64,000 nt of DNA from Armatimonadota bacterium (GTDB lineage Bacteria > Armatimonadota > Fimbriimonadia > Fimbriimonadales > Fimbriimonadaceae). Shown one piece after another: positions 57,264-64,000 of the stretch; positions within the stretch are counted from its first letter, which is position 1; each line of letters opens with the position of its first letter. The notes under the pieces were generated by a model. That model was given only the letters and a program-made list of their open reading frames with translations, searched no databases and was not told the DNA's origin. Where the stretch lies: the NCBI GenBank assembly GCA_018268395.1, contig JAFDWQ010000001.1, positions 43,508 to 107,507 of the forward strand, written 5' to 3'. The translations under genes were made by a program, and so were the position numbers.

Positions 57264-57626
57264 TCAGGTCTTCTTCGTCTCGTCTTGAGCCCTGTCCAGG
57301 AAGATCGTGTGACCGTCGGGGTCTTCGAACCAAGCCGACTCGCCGCCCTGTTCGTTGGAGACCGGGCCCCGTACAGGCGAGACGCCCCGGTCCTTGAGTT
57401 CCGCGACGGTGCCGGCGATGTCGCCGCCACGGAAGTTCAACGAGAAGACCGAGCCTTCCATGTGTTCGGGCGCGTAAAGACCGATCCGGGACTCTCCATT
57501 CACCACGACCGCCCAGCCTTCGGCGTCGTCACCTTCGACACGATGGAACCCGAACGCCTCGTAGAACGTTCGGGAGGCGCTCACGTCTGCGACACGAAGA
57601 CAGACGTCCAACCATCCCAAGTCCAC
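57264..57626 (-). CDS. VOC/glyoxalase-like protein
   Basis: 120 residues from GTG 57626 (DLGWLDVCLRVADVSASRTF); TAGAGT lies 5 nt upstream, so I prefer it over ATG 57650. VCLRVADVSASRTFYEAFGF is a vicinal-oxygen-chelate half, and the second half ends EDPDGHTIFLDRAQ. A small metalloenzyme or resistance protein. Its stop is 4 bp past the GH76 stop on the other strand. Confidence 0.72.
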   Translation of the reverse strand: MDLGWLDVCLRVADVSASRTFYEAFGFHRVEGDDAEGWAVVVNGESRIGLYAPEHMEGSVFSLNFRGGDIAGTVAELKDRGVSPVRGPVSNEQGGESAWFEDPDGHTIFLDRAQDETKKT

Positions 57627-57631
57627 GTCCG

Positions 57632-57637
57632 ACTCTA
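57632..57637 (-). promoter_or_regulatory. -10 element TAGAGT, leaderless
   Basis: TAGAGT on the minus strand, 5 nt before GTG 57626. Confidence 0.45.
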
Positions 57638-57673
57638 GCACACGGCCCATGCAAGGCGCCCTTGGGCCGACGG

Positions 57674-57679
57674 TAGACT
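57674..57679 (+). promoter_or_regulatory. -10 element TAGACT, leaderless
   Basis: TAGACT is 9 nt before ATG 57689 of the SDR gene. Confidence 0.5.
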
Positions 57680-57688
57680 CCGTCGCTC

Positions 57689-58405
57689 ATGGAACACGTG
57701 TTTGCCGGGCGGGTCGCCTTGGTGACGGGCGGAGGAAAGGGGATCGGTCTCGGCATCGCCTCGGCATTGGCCAGACGGGGCGCCCGGGTCGTCGTGTCGG
57801 GACGTCACAAGGATCTACTGGACTCGGCCGTCAGCGGGTTCGCAACGTCTGCGCTCGCTTTGAACATGGACGTCCGCGACGAATCGTCCGTGACCCGTGG
57901 CGTCGAAGAGGCCGTGGGGTGGGGCGGACGGCTGGACATCGTGGTCAACAACGCCGGCATCGGGCTCTTACAGACGCCGCTTACGGAGACGACCTCGGAA
58001 GCTTGGAGGGACGTGATCGATACGAACTTGACGGGTGCCTTTACGGTCGCAAGGGCCGTCTGGCCGCACCTCGTCGCGAGCAAGGGCCAGATCATGAACG
58101 TCAGCAGTATCGCCGGCACCCAAGGGTTCAGCGGAGGAAGCGCCTACTGCGCGTCGAAGTTCGGCTTAAGCGGATTGACCGAAGTCCTGAAACGGGAAGG
58201 GGCAGAAGTCGGAGTGCGGGCGCTATCGCTTTGCCCCGGACCGGTCGACACCGACATTTGGGGCGAGTGGGCGAACGATCAGGAGAAGTCGCGCATGATG
58301 ACGCCCGACCAACTGGCCGTCGTGGCGATGGCCTTGCTCGAGGCACCCCGGAACATCGACCTGAGCCAGCTGGTCGTCGTCAACGCGGTCAGTCCCTGGA
58401 CTTAA
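57689..58405 (+). CDS. SDR family oxidoreductase
   Basis: 238 residues. Cofactor loop TGGGKGIGLGIASAL, NNAGIGLL, catalytic YCASKFG and the Ser of NVSSIAGTQ. A classical 3-oxoacyl reductase-like SDR; substrate unknown. ATG 57689 follows TAGACT by 9 nt. The next gene follows on the same strand after 58 bp with its own -10. Confidence 0.87.
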   Translation: MEHVFAGRVALVTGGGKGIGLGIASALARRGARVVVSGRHKDLLDSAVSGFATSALALNMDVRDESSVTRGVEEAVGWGGRLDIVVNNAGIGLLQTPLTETTSEAWRDVIDTNLTGAFTVARAVWPHLVASKGQIMNVSSIAGTQGFSGGSAYCASKFGLSGLTEVLKREGAEVGVRALSLCPGPVDTDIWGEWANDQEKSRMMTPDQLAVVAMALLEAPRNIDLSQLVVVNAVSPWT

Positions 58406-58451
58406 GGATCTATCCGAGTCCTGACGCGTACGGCCCTCTTTCGGAGATAGG

Positions 58452-58457
58452 TACCCT
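58452..58457 (+). promoter_or_regulatory. -10 element TACCCT, leaderless
   Basis: TACCCT is 6 nt before GTG 58464. Confidence 0.45.
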
Positions 58458-58463
58458 CCGGCG

Positions 58464-59183
58464 GTGATCGCGACCTTAGCGCTTTTGACCGGCGCGACGA
58501 CGTCCGCAGCGGGATTCAGCCTGCACTTTACCGGCGACCGACAGCTCGCCCGCATCCCATATCAGAAGGCCTTTGATCTTCCCCAGGCGACGATCGAGCT
58601 GTGGTTCAAGGCCGAGTCGAACGACCGTTTTTATAACTACCTGCTCTGCCGGAACTACGGCGACCACGGGTGGGGCTTGGCGCTTCACGGCCGACCTGGG
58701 AAAGTGTTCAGCCAAGCGCCTGCCGTCGCCGTGCGCCCCGGTGTGTGGACGCACTTGGCGTTGGTCTTCAGCGACAAGGCCGAAAAGGTCTATATCGACG
58801 GCGGACTGGCCGCGGCCCGGGAGCGCGGACACGACCATCTGCCCTTCGCCCACGACGTCATGGTCGGGAACAGCGACATGACGGGATCGCCTGGCAACGA
58901 ACCGACGCCGTTTCATGGGTGGATCGACGAAATCAGGATCTGGAGCAAGCCCTTGACCCAGGCGCAGATCCGGTCCAGGATGTCGCGCGCCCTTCAGGGG
59001 ACCGAGCGGAACCTGGTCGGCTACTTCCCGTTCGACGAAGGTCAGGGCCAGATCGTCCACGATTTCACCGGACGGTTGATTTCCGGGTGCCTCGGCGACA
59101 GCTTTGAGGCTGATCCGGCGGATCCACAATGGGCGCCTGGGGTTCCTTTGTCGGGCCGGACGAAGATGCGCGTCCGCCGCTGA
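58464..59183 (+). CDS. Secreted LamG-like protein
   Basis: 239 residues from GTG 58464 with a short signal peptide (IATLALLTGATTSAAG). A single LamG-type sandwich: PQATIELWFKAESNDRFYNY, VWTHLALVFSDKAEKVYIDG, and FHGWIDEIRIWSKPLTQAQ. It binds a glycan or protein outside the cell. It shares the fold, not close sequence, with 4659-5852. The adjoining minus-strand gene ends 2 bp after its stop. Confidence 0.75.
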   Translation: MIATLALLTGATTSAAGFSLHFTGDRQLARIPYQKAFDLPQATIELWFKAESNDRFYNYLLCRNYGDHGWGLALHGRPGKVFSQAPAVAVRPGVWTHLALVFSDKAEKVYIDGGLAAARERGHDHLPFAHDVMVGNSDMTGSPGNEPTPFHGWIDEIRIWSKPLTQAQIRSRMSRALQGTERNLVGYFPFDEGQGQIVHDFTGRLISGCLGDSFEADPADPQWAPGVPLSGRTKMRVRR

Positions 59184-59184
59184 C

Positions 59185-59520
59185 TTACGGGCACGACGGA
59201 CCGAACCAGTGGTCGGGACACGTGAGCAGTGCAGTGACCCCATAGTCTTCCGCTTGGTCGGCCAAACCGTCGTCGTCCCTGCCGATCAGATACGTCCTTC
59301 GATAAGAAACGCCAAGAGCCGCCAATGCGGCGAGTTCGTGAAGCGAGTCCACAAAAAGCACTTTCCGCCGGGCCCTCTCGCGCGACGTGGCCTGGGCGTC
59401 CTCATGAAAGGCGATGTCCCAGCCTCCTTCGGAACCATAAGCTCGCAGCATGCGCTGTAAGGTCGGGTGGTGGACGATCGCGTCAGCACGACGATCAGAA
59501 GGGGTTCCCGCCCCGATCAT
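59185..59520 (-). CDS. Hypothetical protein
   Basis: 111 residues from ATG 59520. The end LFVDSLHELAALAALGVSYR then TYLIGRDDDGLADQAEDYGV suggests a small Rossmann or HAD-like domain. A TTG at 59610 would lengthen it by 30 unconvincing residues. It follows the cupin gene on the same strand. Coding likely but the start is uncertain. Confidence 0.45.
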   Translation of the reverse strand: MIGAGTPSDRRADAIVHHPTLQRMLRAYGSEGGWDIAFHEDAQATSRERARRKVLFVDSLHELAALAALGVSYRRTYLIGRDDDGLADQAEDYGVTALLTCPDHWFGPSCP

Positions 59521-59610
59521 AACCGCGATCGGGGGCCAGGGCCTCCAGCCCTCTGGACAGTTCTCCACGGTGCATGGACGGGTTCGAGGCCGATTTCTGT
59601 TCGAGAACAA

Positions 59611-59982
59611 TCAGAGTGACCGCTGCCCAAGGCGCGTTGAGGAGCGCGAAGTCTGTTTGAGTTCGACGGTGACGACGCGGATGTCCGCAGATCCGACGTT
59701 TTCCAGCGTGTGCAACGGCAACGGGTCGAGCCAGAAAACGTCGCCTGGGTTCATGACTGCCCCCCCGTTTCGCGAATCTAAGGTGACGTTCCCTTCCCCG
59801 TCCCTTCGGACGAAGTCCGAGGAACTGACCAGATGGTTGACCGAGGGCCAGCAATGGGTGTGCAAGGGGACGATGTCCCCAGGAGGGATACGGGTCTCGA
59901 GCACACGTACCGACTCGTTCTCGAACACGAGACGGTGGTGTGCAGGGGCCGCGGCCAACGCGTCGTCGGGGCTCAGGTCCAT
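59611..59982 (-). CDS. Cupin-domain protein
   Basis: 123 residues from ATG 59982 (DLSPDDALAAAPAHHRLVFE). A single cupin: VRVLETRIPPGDIVPLHTHC then GGAVMNPGDVFWLDPLPLHT. The HTH-C motif and later PLH supply metal-binding histidines. The ligand or enzyme activity is unknown. CATCAT is 6 nt before the ATG. Confidence 0.75.
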   Translation of the reverse strand: MDLSPDDALAAAPAHHRLVFENESVRVLETRIPPGDIVPLHTHCWPSVNHLVSSSDFVRRDGEGNVTLDSRNGGAVMNPGDVFWLDPLPLHTLENVGSADIRVVTVELKQTSRSSTRLGQRSL

Positions 59983-60090
59983 GCGTCCATGATGGCCCGC
60001 GGAAGGTCGGTCGTGCATCCACATGAGAATCGGGTGCCAGAAGCCGGGCACGTCATGTATCACGGGCGGACGAAACGGTCTCCCTCCATC

Positions 60091-61197
60091 GTGAGCAAAC
60101 CGTCCGTCCGCCTCTCCGTCCTTCTGCTTGCGGCCATAGGTCTGCCGCTGGCCGCCCCGGCCCAATCGGGAAAGGCGCCGTTCGCGTACAGGATGCAAGT
60201 CCTTTCTCCGGCGGCGGGTTACCTGTCTTCTGCGGCCTTCGCCTTGAACGACCGAGGCGACGTCGTCGGAGAATGCATGCAGAACGGAGGCGCGCCTTCT
60301 GTCGCGGCGAAGTGGCACCTCGACCAACCCGACATCCTCGGTCTTGTCCCACGAGGTCATTCGAGCGTCGCCACGGCCATCAACGACACAGGGTTCGCCG
60401 TCGGCTCAGGCGATGACGGCGACGACCGTCCTCGGGCTTGCGTCTTCGACGGCGGAACCGCCCGGATCATCGATAACGGCGCCAACAACGCACACACCGT
60501 CTTCGTCACTGCGACGGGCGAGATCGTCGGCAACTTCGCGCAAGGGTTCGGAACGACGTGGCTCCCGACGGTCTGGCACGAAGACCCGCAGCACCCGGGC
60601 CGCTACGACGAGGAGTTCCTTCCCCGCTTTACCGATCCGAACGGGTTCGAATCCTACAACTACATCAATGACGCCAACGACGCGCTTGTTTGCGTCGGTC
60701 AAGTCAGCTCGACGCTCTGGAGCGCCAGGGGAGGTTACTGGTCCTCCGATGCGGGCCATCCGTTGACACTTCTCGAGCCGCTACCGGGCCAATGGGATTC
60801 GTACGCCATGGGCGTGAACGGTCAGGGGGTCATCGTCGGACTGAGCGACGTCGGGACGTTCTCGACGACGCCCGTCGTCTGGACCCCCGCACCCGGATTC
60901 CACGCCAAGGCGCTGCCACTGTTCCCGGGAGAACTGCACGGTGCGGCGTCCAAGATCAGTGACAACGGCGACATCGTCGGCTGGCACGGCCCCGCTTCCA
61001 GGCCGGCCCTCTGGCGGAACGGCCGGATCTACGACCTCGCCTCGCTCGTGGATTCGACGGTCGCAGGTTGGACGCTGGACGTGGTCACCGACATCAACGC
61101 CCGCGGCGAAATCGTGGGCTACGGCCACCAAGGTACGACTTTCCGCGCCTTCGTCCTTCGACCGTATGCGAGAGCGGCCCGTCCTGCAGCACGGTGA
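60091..61197 (+). CDS. Secreted HAF-repeat beta-propeller-like protein
   Basis: 368 residues from GTG 60091, the point at which the signal peptide starts (SKPSVRLSVLLLAAIGLPLA, end at PAQ). The rest is HAF-type repeats: FALNDRGDVVGEC, AINDTGFAVGSG, VNGQGVIVGLSD, ISDNGDIVGWHG and INARGEIVGYGH, each of the form I/V-N-D-x-G-x-x-V-G, as in extracellular HAF proteins. Probably a surface beta-propeller. No operon partner. Confidence 0.7.
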   Translation: MSKPSVRLSVLLLAAIGLPLAAPAQSGKAPFAYRMQVLSPAAGYLSSAAFALNDRGDVVGECMQNGGAPSVAAKWHLDQPDILGLVPRGHSSVATAINDTGFAVGSGDDGDDRPRACVFDGGTARIIDNGANNAHTVFVTATGEIVGNFAQGFGTTWLPTVWHEDPQHPGRYDEEFLPRFTDPNGFESYNYINDANDALVCVGQVSSTLWSARGGYWSSDAGHPLTLLEPLPGQWDSYAMGVNGQGVIVGLSDVGTFSTTPVVWTPAPGFHAKALPLFPGELHGAASKISDNGDIVGWHGPASRPALWRNGRIYDLASLVDSTVAGWTLDVVTDINARGEIVGYGHQGTTFRAFVLRPYARAARPAAR

Positions 61198-61325
61198 GGA
61201 ACGGCTCGGCGCGGCGACCGAGTGCCGTCCATAGTGCTCCGTGCCTTTGGTGACCCACACGTCCCTTGTGGTGGGCAGGTTCCACGACATTCGGACGACC
61301 GGACCGGTGGCCCGTCTCGCCGGGA

Positions 61326-61922
61326 CTACGTCTTGAGCCTACGGTCGCGCCGCCTGGCATAGAGCTCGCGGAGCCCGCTAACGATCTTGCGCACGGTCAC
61401 GACCGCGCCGATGACGGCGAGGATCACGACCACGATCGCGACGACCGGGAGCCAAAGAGCCAGGGCCGTCATACCCGCCGCGCCGATGTCCTCCAGAAAA
61501 CTCACGACGACGTTCGAAACCGGCTCCGGACTGTGGTTGACAGCGGCACGGACCCCGGCCTTCGTGCCGTGAGAGGCGAGCGCGAGGCCCCCACCGAGCA
61601 GGCCCGCCACGATTTGCACGCGCGAGTCCGCGTGACCATAGGCGGCCCAGGCCAACGCGGCCCCCGCCGGGATCCGGATGAACGTGTGCACCGCGTCCCA
61701 AGCCGTGTCGAGCCAAGCGATCTTGTCCGCGAAGAACTCGATCACGAACAATCCTCCCGCGACGCCGATCACCCACCAGTCGGTCAGGGCGGACAGGTTG
61801 CCCGGAAGCTGCACGAGCTGAAAACGCCCCAACAGACCAAGTGTCGCGACGCACGCGTAAAGCCGCATGCCCGACACCCAGGCCGCCCCCATCGCCAAAC
61901 CTAACGTCGCGAGTTCGTTCAC
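61326..61922 (-). CDS. DUF4126 membrane protein
   Basis: 198 residues from GTG 61922 (NELATLGLAMGAAWVSGMRL). Five or six hydrophobic segments with LYACVATLGLLGRFQL and PGNLSALTDWWVIGVAGGLF, the N-terminal plan of DUF4126. GAAGGA lies 5 nt upstream of GTG. A longer frame from 62003 has an atypical Arg-rich start. Function unknown; members are integral membrane proteins. Confidence 0.75.
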   Translation of the reverse strand: MNELATLGLAMGAAWVSGMRLYACVATLGLLGRFQLVQLPGNLSALTDWWVIGVAGGLFVIEFFADKIAWLDTAWDAVHTFIRIPAGAALAWAAYGHADSRVQIVAGLLGGGLALASHGTKAGVRAAVNHSPEPVSNVVVSFLEDIGAAGMTALALWLPVVAIVVVILAVIGAVVTVRKIVSGLRELYARRRDRRLKT

Positions 61923-61989
61923 TGAAGTCCTTCGTCCGTTCAGTCTACGCTTTGGCGCGGGACAGGTTGCCATGAACCGCGCCGGGCGG

Positions 61990-61995
61990 TATCGT
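61990..61995 (+). promoter_or_regulatory. -10 element TATCGT, leaderless
   Basis: TATCGT is 8 nt before ATG 62004. Confidence 0.5.
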
Positions 61996-62003
61996 GGGCC
62001 CAC

Positions 62004-62717
62004 ATGTCACAACGCGGATCGGGCCGGTCCAAGGCGTGCGCCTGCAGTTCGTGCGGGTGCGGCGTCGGCTTCATCGGCCTCCTCGGCACCTTCCTCTATA
62101 TCGTCGTCTTCACGAACACCTGCGCCAAGATGCTCGGCGAAGAGACGTATCCGGTCGCCGGAGACCCAAAGCGGTTCGACCCCTTCGCCTCGGTCGAAGA
62201 CGTGCGCAGCCGAGTCGGGGCCAAGGCCCGCCTGACCAAAGTCGAAGCCAGCTTCGTCCGCTCCGACGGCACGATGGACTTGACCGCCACCTACGTCCCC
62301 GGCCCGCGCGTGACGTACACCTTCCAAGTCCCGCTCGACAAAGCCCCCGCCGACGCGCCGCCCGTCGGCGCAGGCCGGGCCCCGGGGGACGTGTGGGTCC
62401 AGACCGTCCGCGTCGACTGCTATCAACCGGGCCAGCGCCGGTCCGTCACCCGCATCAGCGGAGGTTCGAAGACGCAGTACCAGTACACGAACGAAGGCAT
62501 GGACGTCGACCGCGGCACGCCCCAAATGGGCAAGCTCGAAAACGACATCGGCAAACCCGTCGTCACGACCGCCGAGCTCTGGAAGCGCGGCCTTGCGAAA
62601 GGGGCCCCGAAGGACGCCGTCGCCCGGATCGGGTTCGACAAGGACGGCTACGAGTTCTCCGTCACCGGCGTCGACGCCGACGTCGAACTGGACAGGAACG
62701 GCCGCCCTCGCGACTGA
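62004..62717 (+). CDS. Membrane-anchored hypothetical protein
   Basis: 237 residues. The N terminus has a Cys-rich head (ACACSSCGCG) followed by one membrane helix (VGFIGLLGTFLYIVVFT), with the remainder (DLTATYVPGPRVTYTFQVPL) in the periplasm as a beta domain. No family recognised. Leaderless promoter. Confidence 0.55.
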   Translation: MSQRGSGRSKACACSSCGCGVGFIGLLGTFLYIVVFTNTCAKMLGEETYPVAGDPKRFDPFASVEDVRSRVGAKARLTKVEASFVRSDGTMDLTATYVPGPRVTYTFQVPLDKAPADAPPVGAGRAPGDVWVQTVRVDCYQPGQRRSVTRISGGSKTQYQYTNEGMDVDRGTPQMGKLENDIGKPVVTTAELWKRGLAKGAPKDAVARIGFDKDGYEFSVTGVDADVELDRNGRPRD

Positions 62718-62729
62718 AACCGGGCGGCT

Positions 62730-63197
62730 TCAGCGTGCGTCCGGCGGGACGGGGATCTTCGGCGAGTCGACCTCGAACTGGACCACCTTCGCCCGACCCC
62801 AGTCCTTACGCTTGCCGAATTCGAAGGTCAGGTCTTTAAAGGTCGTCGGCATGACGCCCAAGCGGATGTACGACACGTGCTCCGTCAGTTTCGAAGTCGC
62901 CATGACCCGCCCCTGCCTGTCGAACACCCGCGCCACGAGGCGGTAGTCGAAGTCGCTGTACTGGGCGACCGCGCAACTCAGGACGGCCTTGAGCGACGTC
63001 TCGCCTTCGCGCCCCGTCGCCGTCCGGTCGACTATGGCTTTCCCCGAACGGAGGATCGAAAAGTCCTCGCCGTTGAGCCTGACGGGCTTCGACGCCAAGC
63101 GCAGCTCGATCGGCCGGCCCGCGTCGAACGGGTGTCGAGGGGTCCGGGTCTGCCCGCCCGCCAGGACGGCGCTCAGGACGCAACACGTGAGAGTCAT
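62730..63197 (-). CDS. Secreted hypothetical protein
   Basis: 155 residues from ATG 63197 (TLTCCVLSAVLAGGQTRTPR). A signal peptide to about residue 16, then a beta-rich domain (IELRLASKPVRLNGEDFSIL, YRLVARVFDRQGRVMATSKL). TACCCT is 5 nt upstream. No family recognised. Convergent with 62004-62717, 12 bp apart. Confidence 0.5.
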   Translation of the reverse strand: MTLTCCVLSAVLAGGQTRTPRHPFDAGRPIELRLASKPVRLNGEDFSILRSGKAIVDRTATGREGETSLKAVLSCAVAQYSDFDYRLVARVFDRQGRVMATSKLTEHVSYIRLGVMPTTFKDLTFEFGKRKDWGRAKVVQFEVDSPKIPVPPDAR

Positions 63198-63202
63198 GGT
63201 CA

Positions 63203-63208
63203 AGGGTA
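63203..63208 (-). promoter_or_regulatory. -10 element TACCCT, leaderless
   Basis: TACCCT on the minus strand, 5 nt before ATG 63197. Confidence 0.45.
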
Positions 63209-63277
63209 AGGACGGTCCAAAACCGCGTGTGTTTTGTCCGCGCCCGTTCCCGGCATAATCGGACTGGCGGCACCGAC

Positions 63278-63688
63278 ATGAAGCCCTTCACCGACTCCCT
63301 CTGGATCGCGCTCGGCGCCGCTCTCGGTGCGAACGCCCGCTACTGGATCGGTTACGTCGCCAAGGCCGCGCAGCAACCGTTCCCCTGGCCGACGTTGCTG
63401 ATCAACCTGACGGGCTCGTTCGTGCTCGGCCTCTTCACCGCCTTCGCCCTGATCAAAGGATGGGGCGGGCAGGCGCGGCTCTTCGTCGCCGTCGGCCTCT
63501 GCGGCGGCTTCACGACCTTTTCGACCTTCTCCCACGAAGTGCTCGACCTCTACTTCGAGAAGTCCTGGAAACCGGCCCTGCTCTATGCCTTGGTCAGCCT
63601 CGTGCTCTGCGTCGGAGGTTGCCTGCTCGGCGGGCACATCGGGCGTCTGATGGCGGGCCCGCAGCCGTCGCCTTCCACCCACGCGTGA
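63278..63688 (+). CDS. crcB: Fluoride-specific channel
   Basis: 136 residues from ATG 63278 (KPFTDSLWIALGAALGANAR). Four membrane helices in the dual-topology CrcB/Fluc family: GANARYWIGY, TLLINLTGSFVLGLFTAF with the conserved Asn of NLTGSF, and GLCGGFTTFSTFSHEV, the GGFTTFSTF signature. CrcB exports fluoride. No fluoride riboswitch sequence is visible before it. CATAAT is 18 bp upstream of the start, with a leader. Confidence 0.92.
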   Translation: MKPFTDSLWIALGAALGANARYWIGYVAKAAQQPFPWPTLLINLTGSFVLGLFTAFALIKGWGGQARLFVAVGLCGGFTTFSTFSHEVLDLYFEKSWKPALLYALVSLVLCVGGCLLGGHIGRLMAGPQPSPSTHA

Positions 63689-63755
63689 CTTTTCGGCCTC
63701 GCGCTCGTCGACCCTGGACGTCGGGACGGTCTACGGACATCGATCGCACGGCCGA

Positions 63756-64000
63756 CCTGGCCTGGAAAACTGTTTCCGGGGCGTGGTGAGGAGCAGACCA
63801 GGCCTGGGAAACTGTTCCCGGCATGAGGTGAGAAGCTCACCAGGCCTGGAAAACTGTTCCCGGCATGAGGTGAGAAGCTCACCAGGCCTGGAAAACTGTT
63901 CCCGGCATGAGGTGAGGAACTCACCAGGCCTGGAAAACTATTTTCCGCATGAGGTGAGAAGCTCACCAGGCCTGGGAAATCATTTTCCGCACGTGGTGAG
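63756..64000. repeat. 42-bp tandem array with three palindromes per unit
   Basis: Units begin at 63756, 63798, 63840, 63882, 63924 and 63966, and the last is cut off by the window end. Each contains CCAGGCCTGG (a 10-bp palindrome), a GGAA-nnnn-TTCC hairpin, and GGTGAG-AAG-CTCACC. Arm changes are compensated: unit 2 has GGGAA with TTCCC and unit 5 has GGAAAA with TTTTCC, and one loop reads GAA instead of AAG. The array holds the 312 bp after crcB, and a chance minus-strand frame through it encodes a 14-residue repeat. Confidence 0.85.

Noticed and set aside
63198..63277. Fluoride riboswitch before crcB
   Set aside because: The short gap lacks the conserved pseudoknot sequence of the class, and a CATAAT promoter occupies it.
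63583..63966. Minus-strand frame encoding a 14-residue repeat
   Set aside because: It runs through the 42-bp array and into crcB antisense; the repeat explains its length.

Overview
The window is a 64-kb piece of a high-GC bacterial chromosome with dense, short-spaced genes and no rRNA, tRNA, CRISPR array, transposase or phage structural module that I could find. Gene content (BTAD/NB-ARC regulator, DUF1800 protein, several LamG or fibronectin-like secreted proteins, RRM-glycine RNA-binding protein, Hfq, diaminopimelate pathway) suggests a diderm such as an Armatimonadota (Fimbriimonadia-like) member. That assignment is an inference from gene style, not from a marker search.

Layout. 1-8 kb: tail of an ABC-2 permease, a CPBP protease gene whose first helix is cut off by an in-frame TAG, an acetyltransferase, a large STN-like secreted protein, a 21-bp tandem array, LamG and DUF421 proteins and an SDR. 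7.4-17 kb: a fibre-like secreted protein, dihydrolipoyl dehydrogenase plus an amino-acid-oxidase-like flavoprotein, the livF-rimI-tsaD operon, and a MacA/MacB-like pair without ATPase. 17-28 kb: an AfsR-like regulator, two secreted proteins, a small membrane protein and a lipoprotein, UbiX, YfcH, a family-5 uracil-DNA glycosylase, FmdB, an FKBP lipoprotein, a TolB-like lipoprotein and SmpB. 28-43 kb: a hybrid histidine kinase, the block OB-fold gene, miaA, hfq, dapF, a DUF1800 protein, acyl-CoA dehydrogenase, a PepSY membrane protein, NUDIX, D-2-hydroxyacid dehydrogenase, trigger factor, apt and an exporter-like membrane protein. 43-50 kb is the accessory-looking stretch: WYL and RRM proteins, a protein made of eleven copies of a phage-type helix-turn-helix-like module, several families of short palindromic and tandem repeats, and a secreted protein carrying palindromes inside its reading frame. 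50-52.2 kb: arsR-arsM-arsC and a VOC protein. 52-64 kb: hypothetical secreted proteins, an M48 peptidase, a GH76-like enzyme, SDR, cupin, DUF4126 and CrcB, ending in a 42-bp tandem array that runs off the window.

Two themes cut across the genes. First, some twenty genes carry a TANNNT (-10-like) hexamer 5 to 9 nt upstream of the start codon on either strand, which is the signature of leaderless transcription; I used it to choose several starts. Second, the intergenic repeats have periods of 11, 21 and 42 bp, close to whole numbers of DNA helical turns.

The most unusual item is the eleven-module protein at 44656-46845. Every module keeps an AFGETK-like strand, a Trp, an Arg-Cys pair and a G-W-x-x-E-x-A-x-T-x-P ending, and no nuclease domain is attached.
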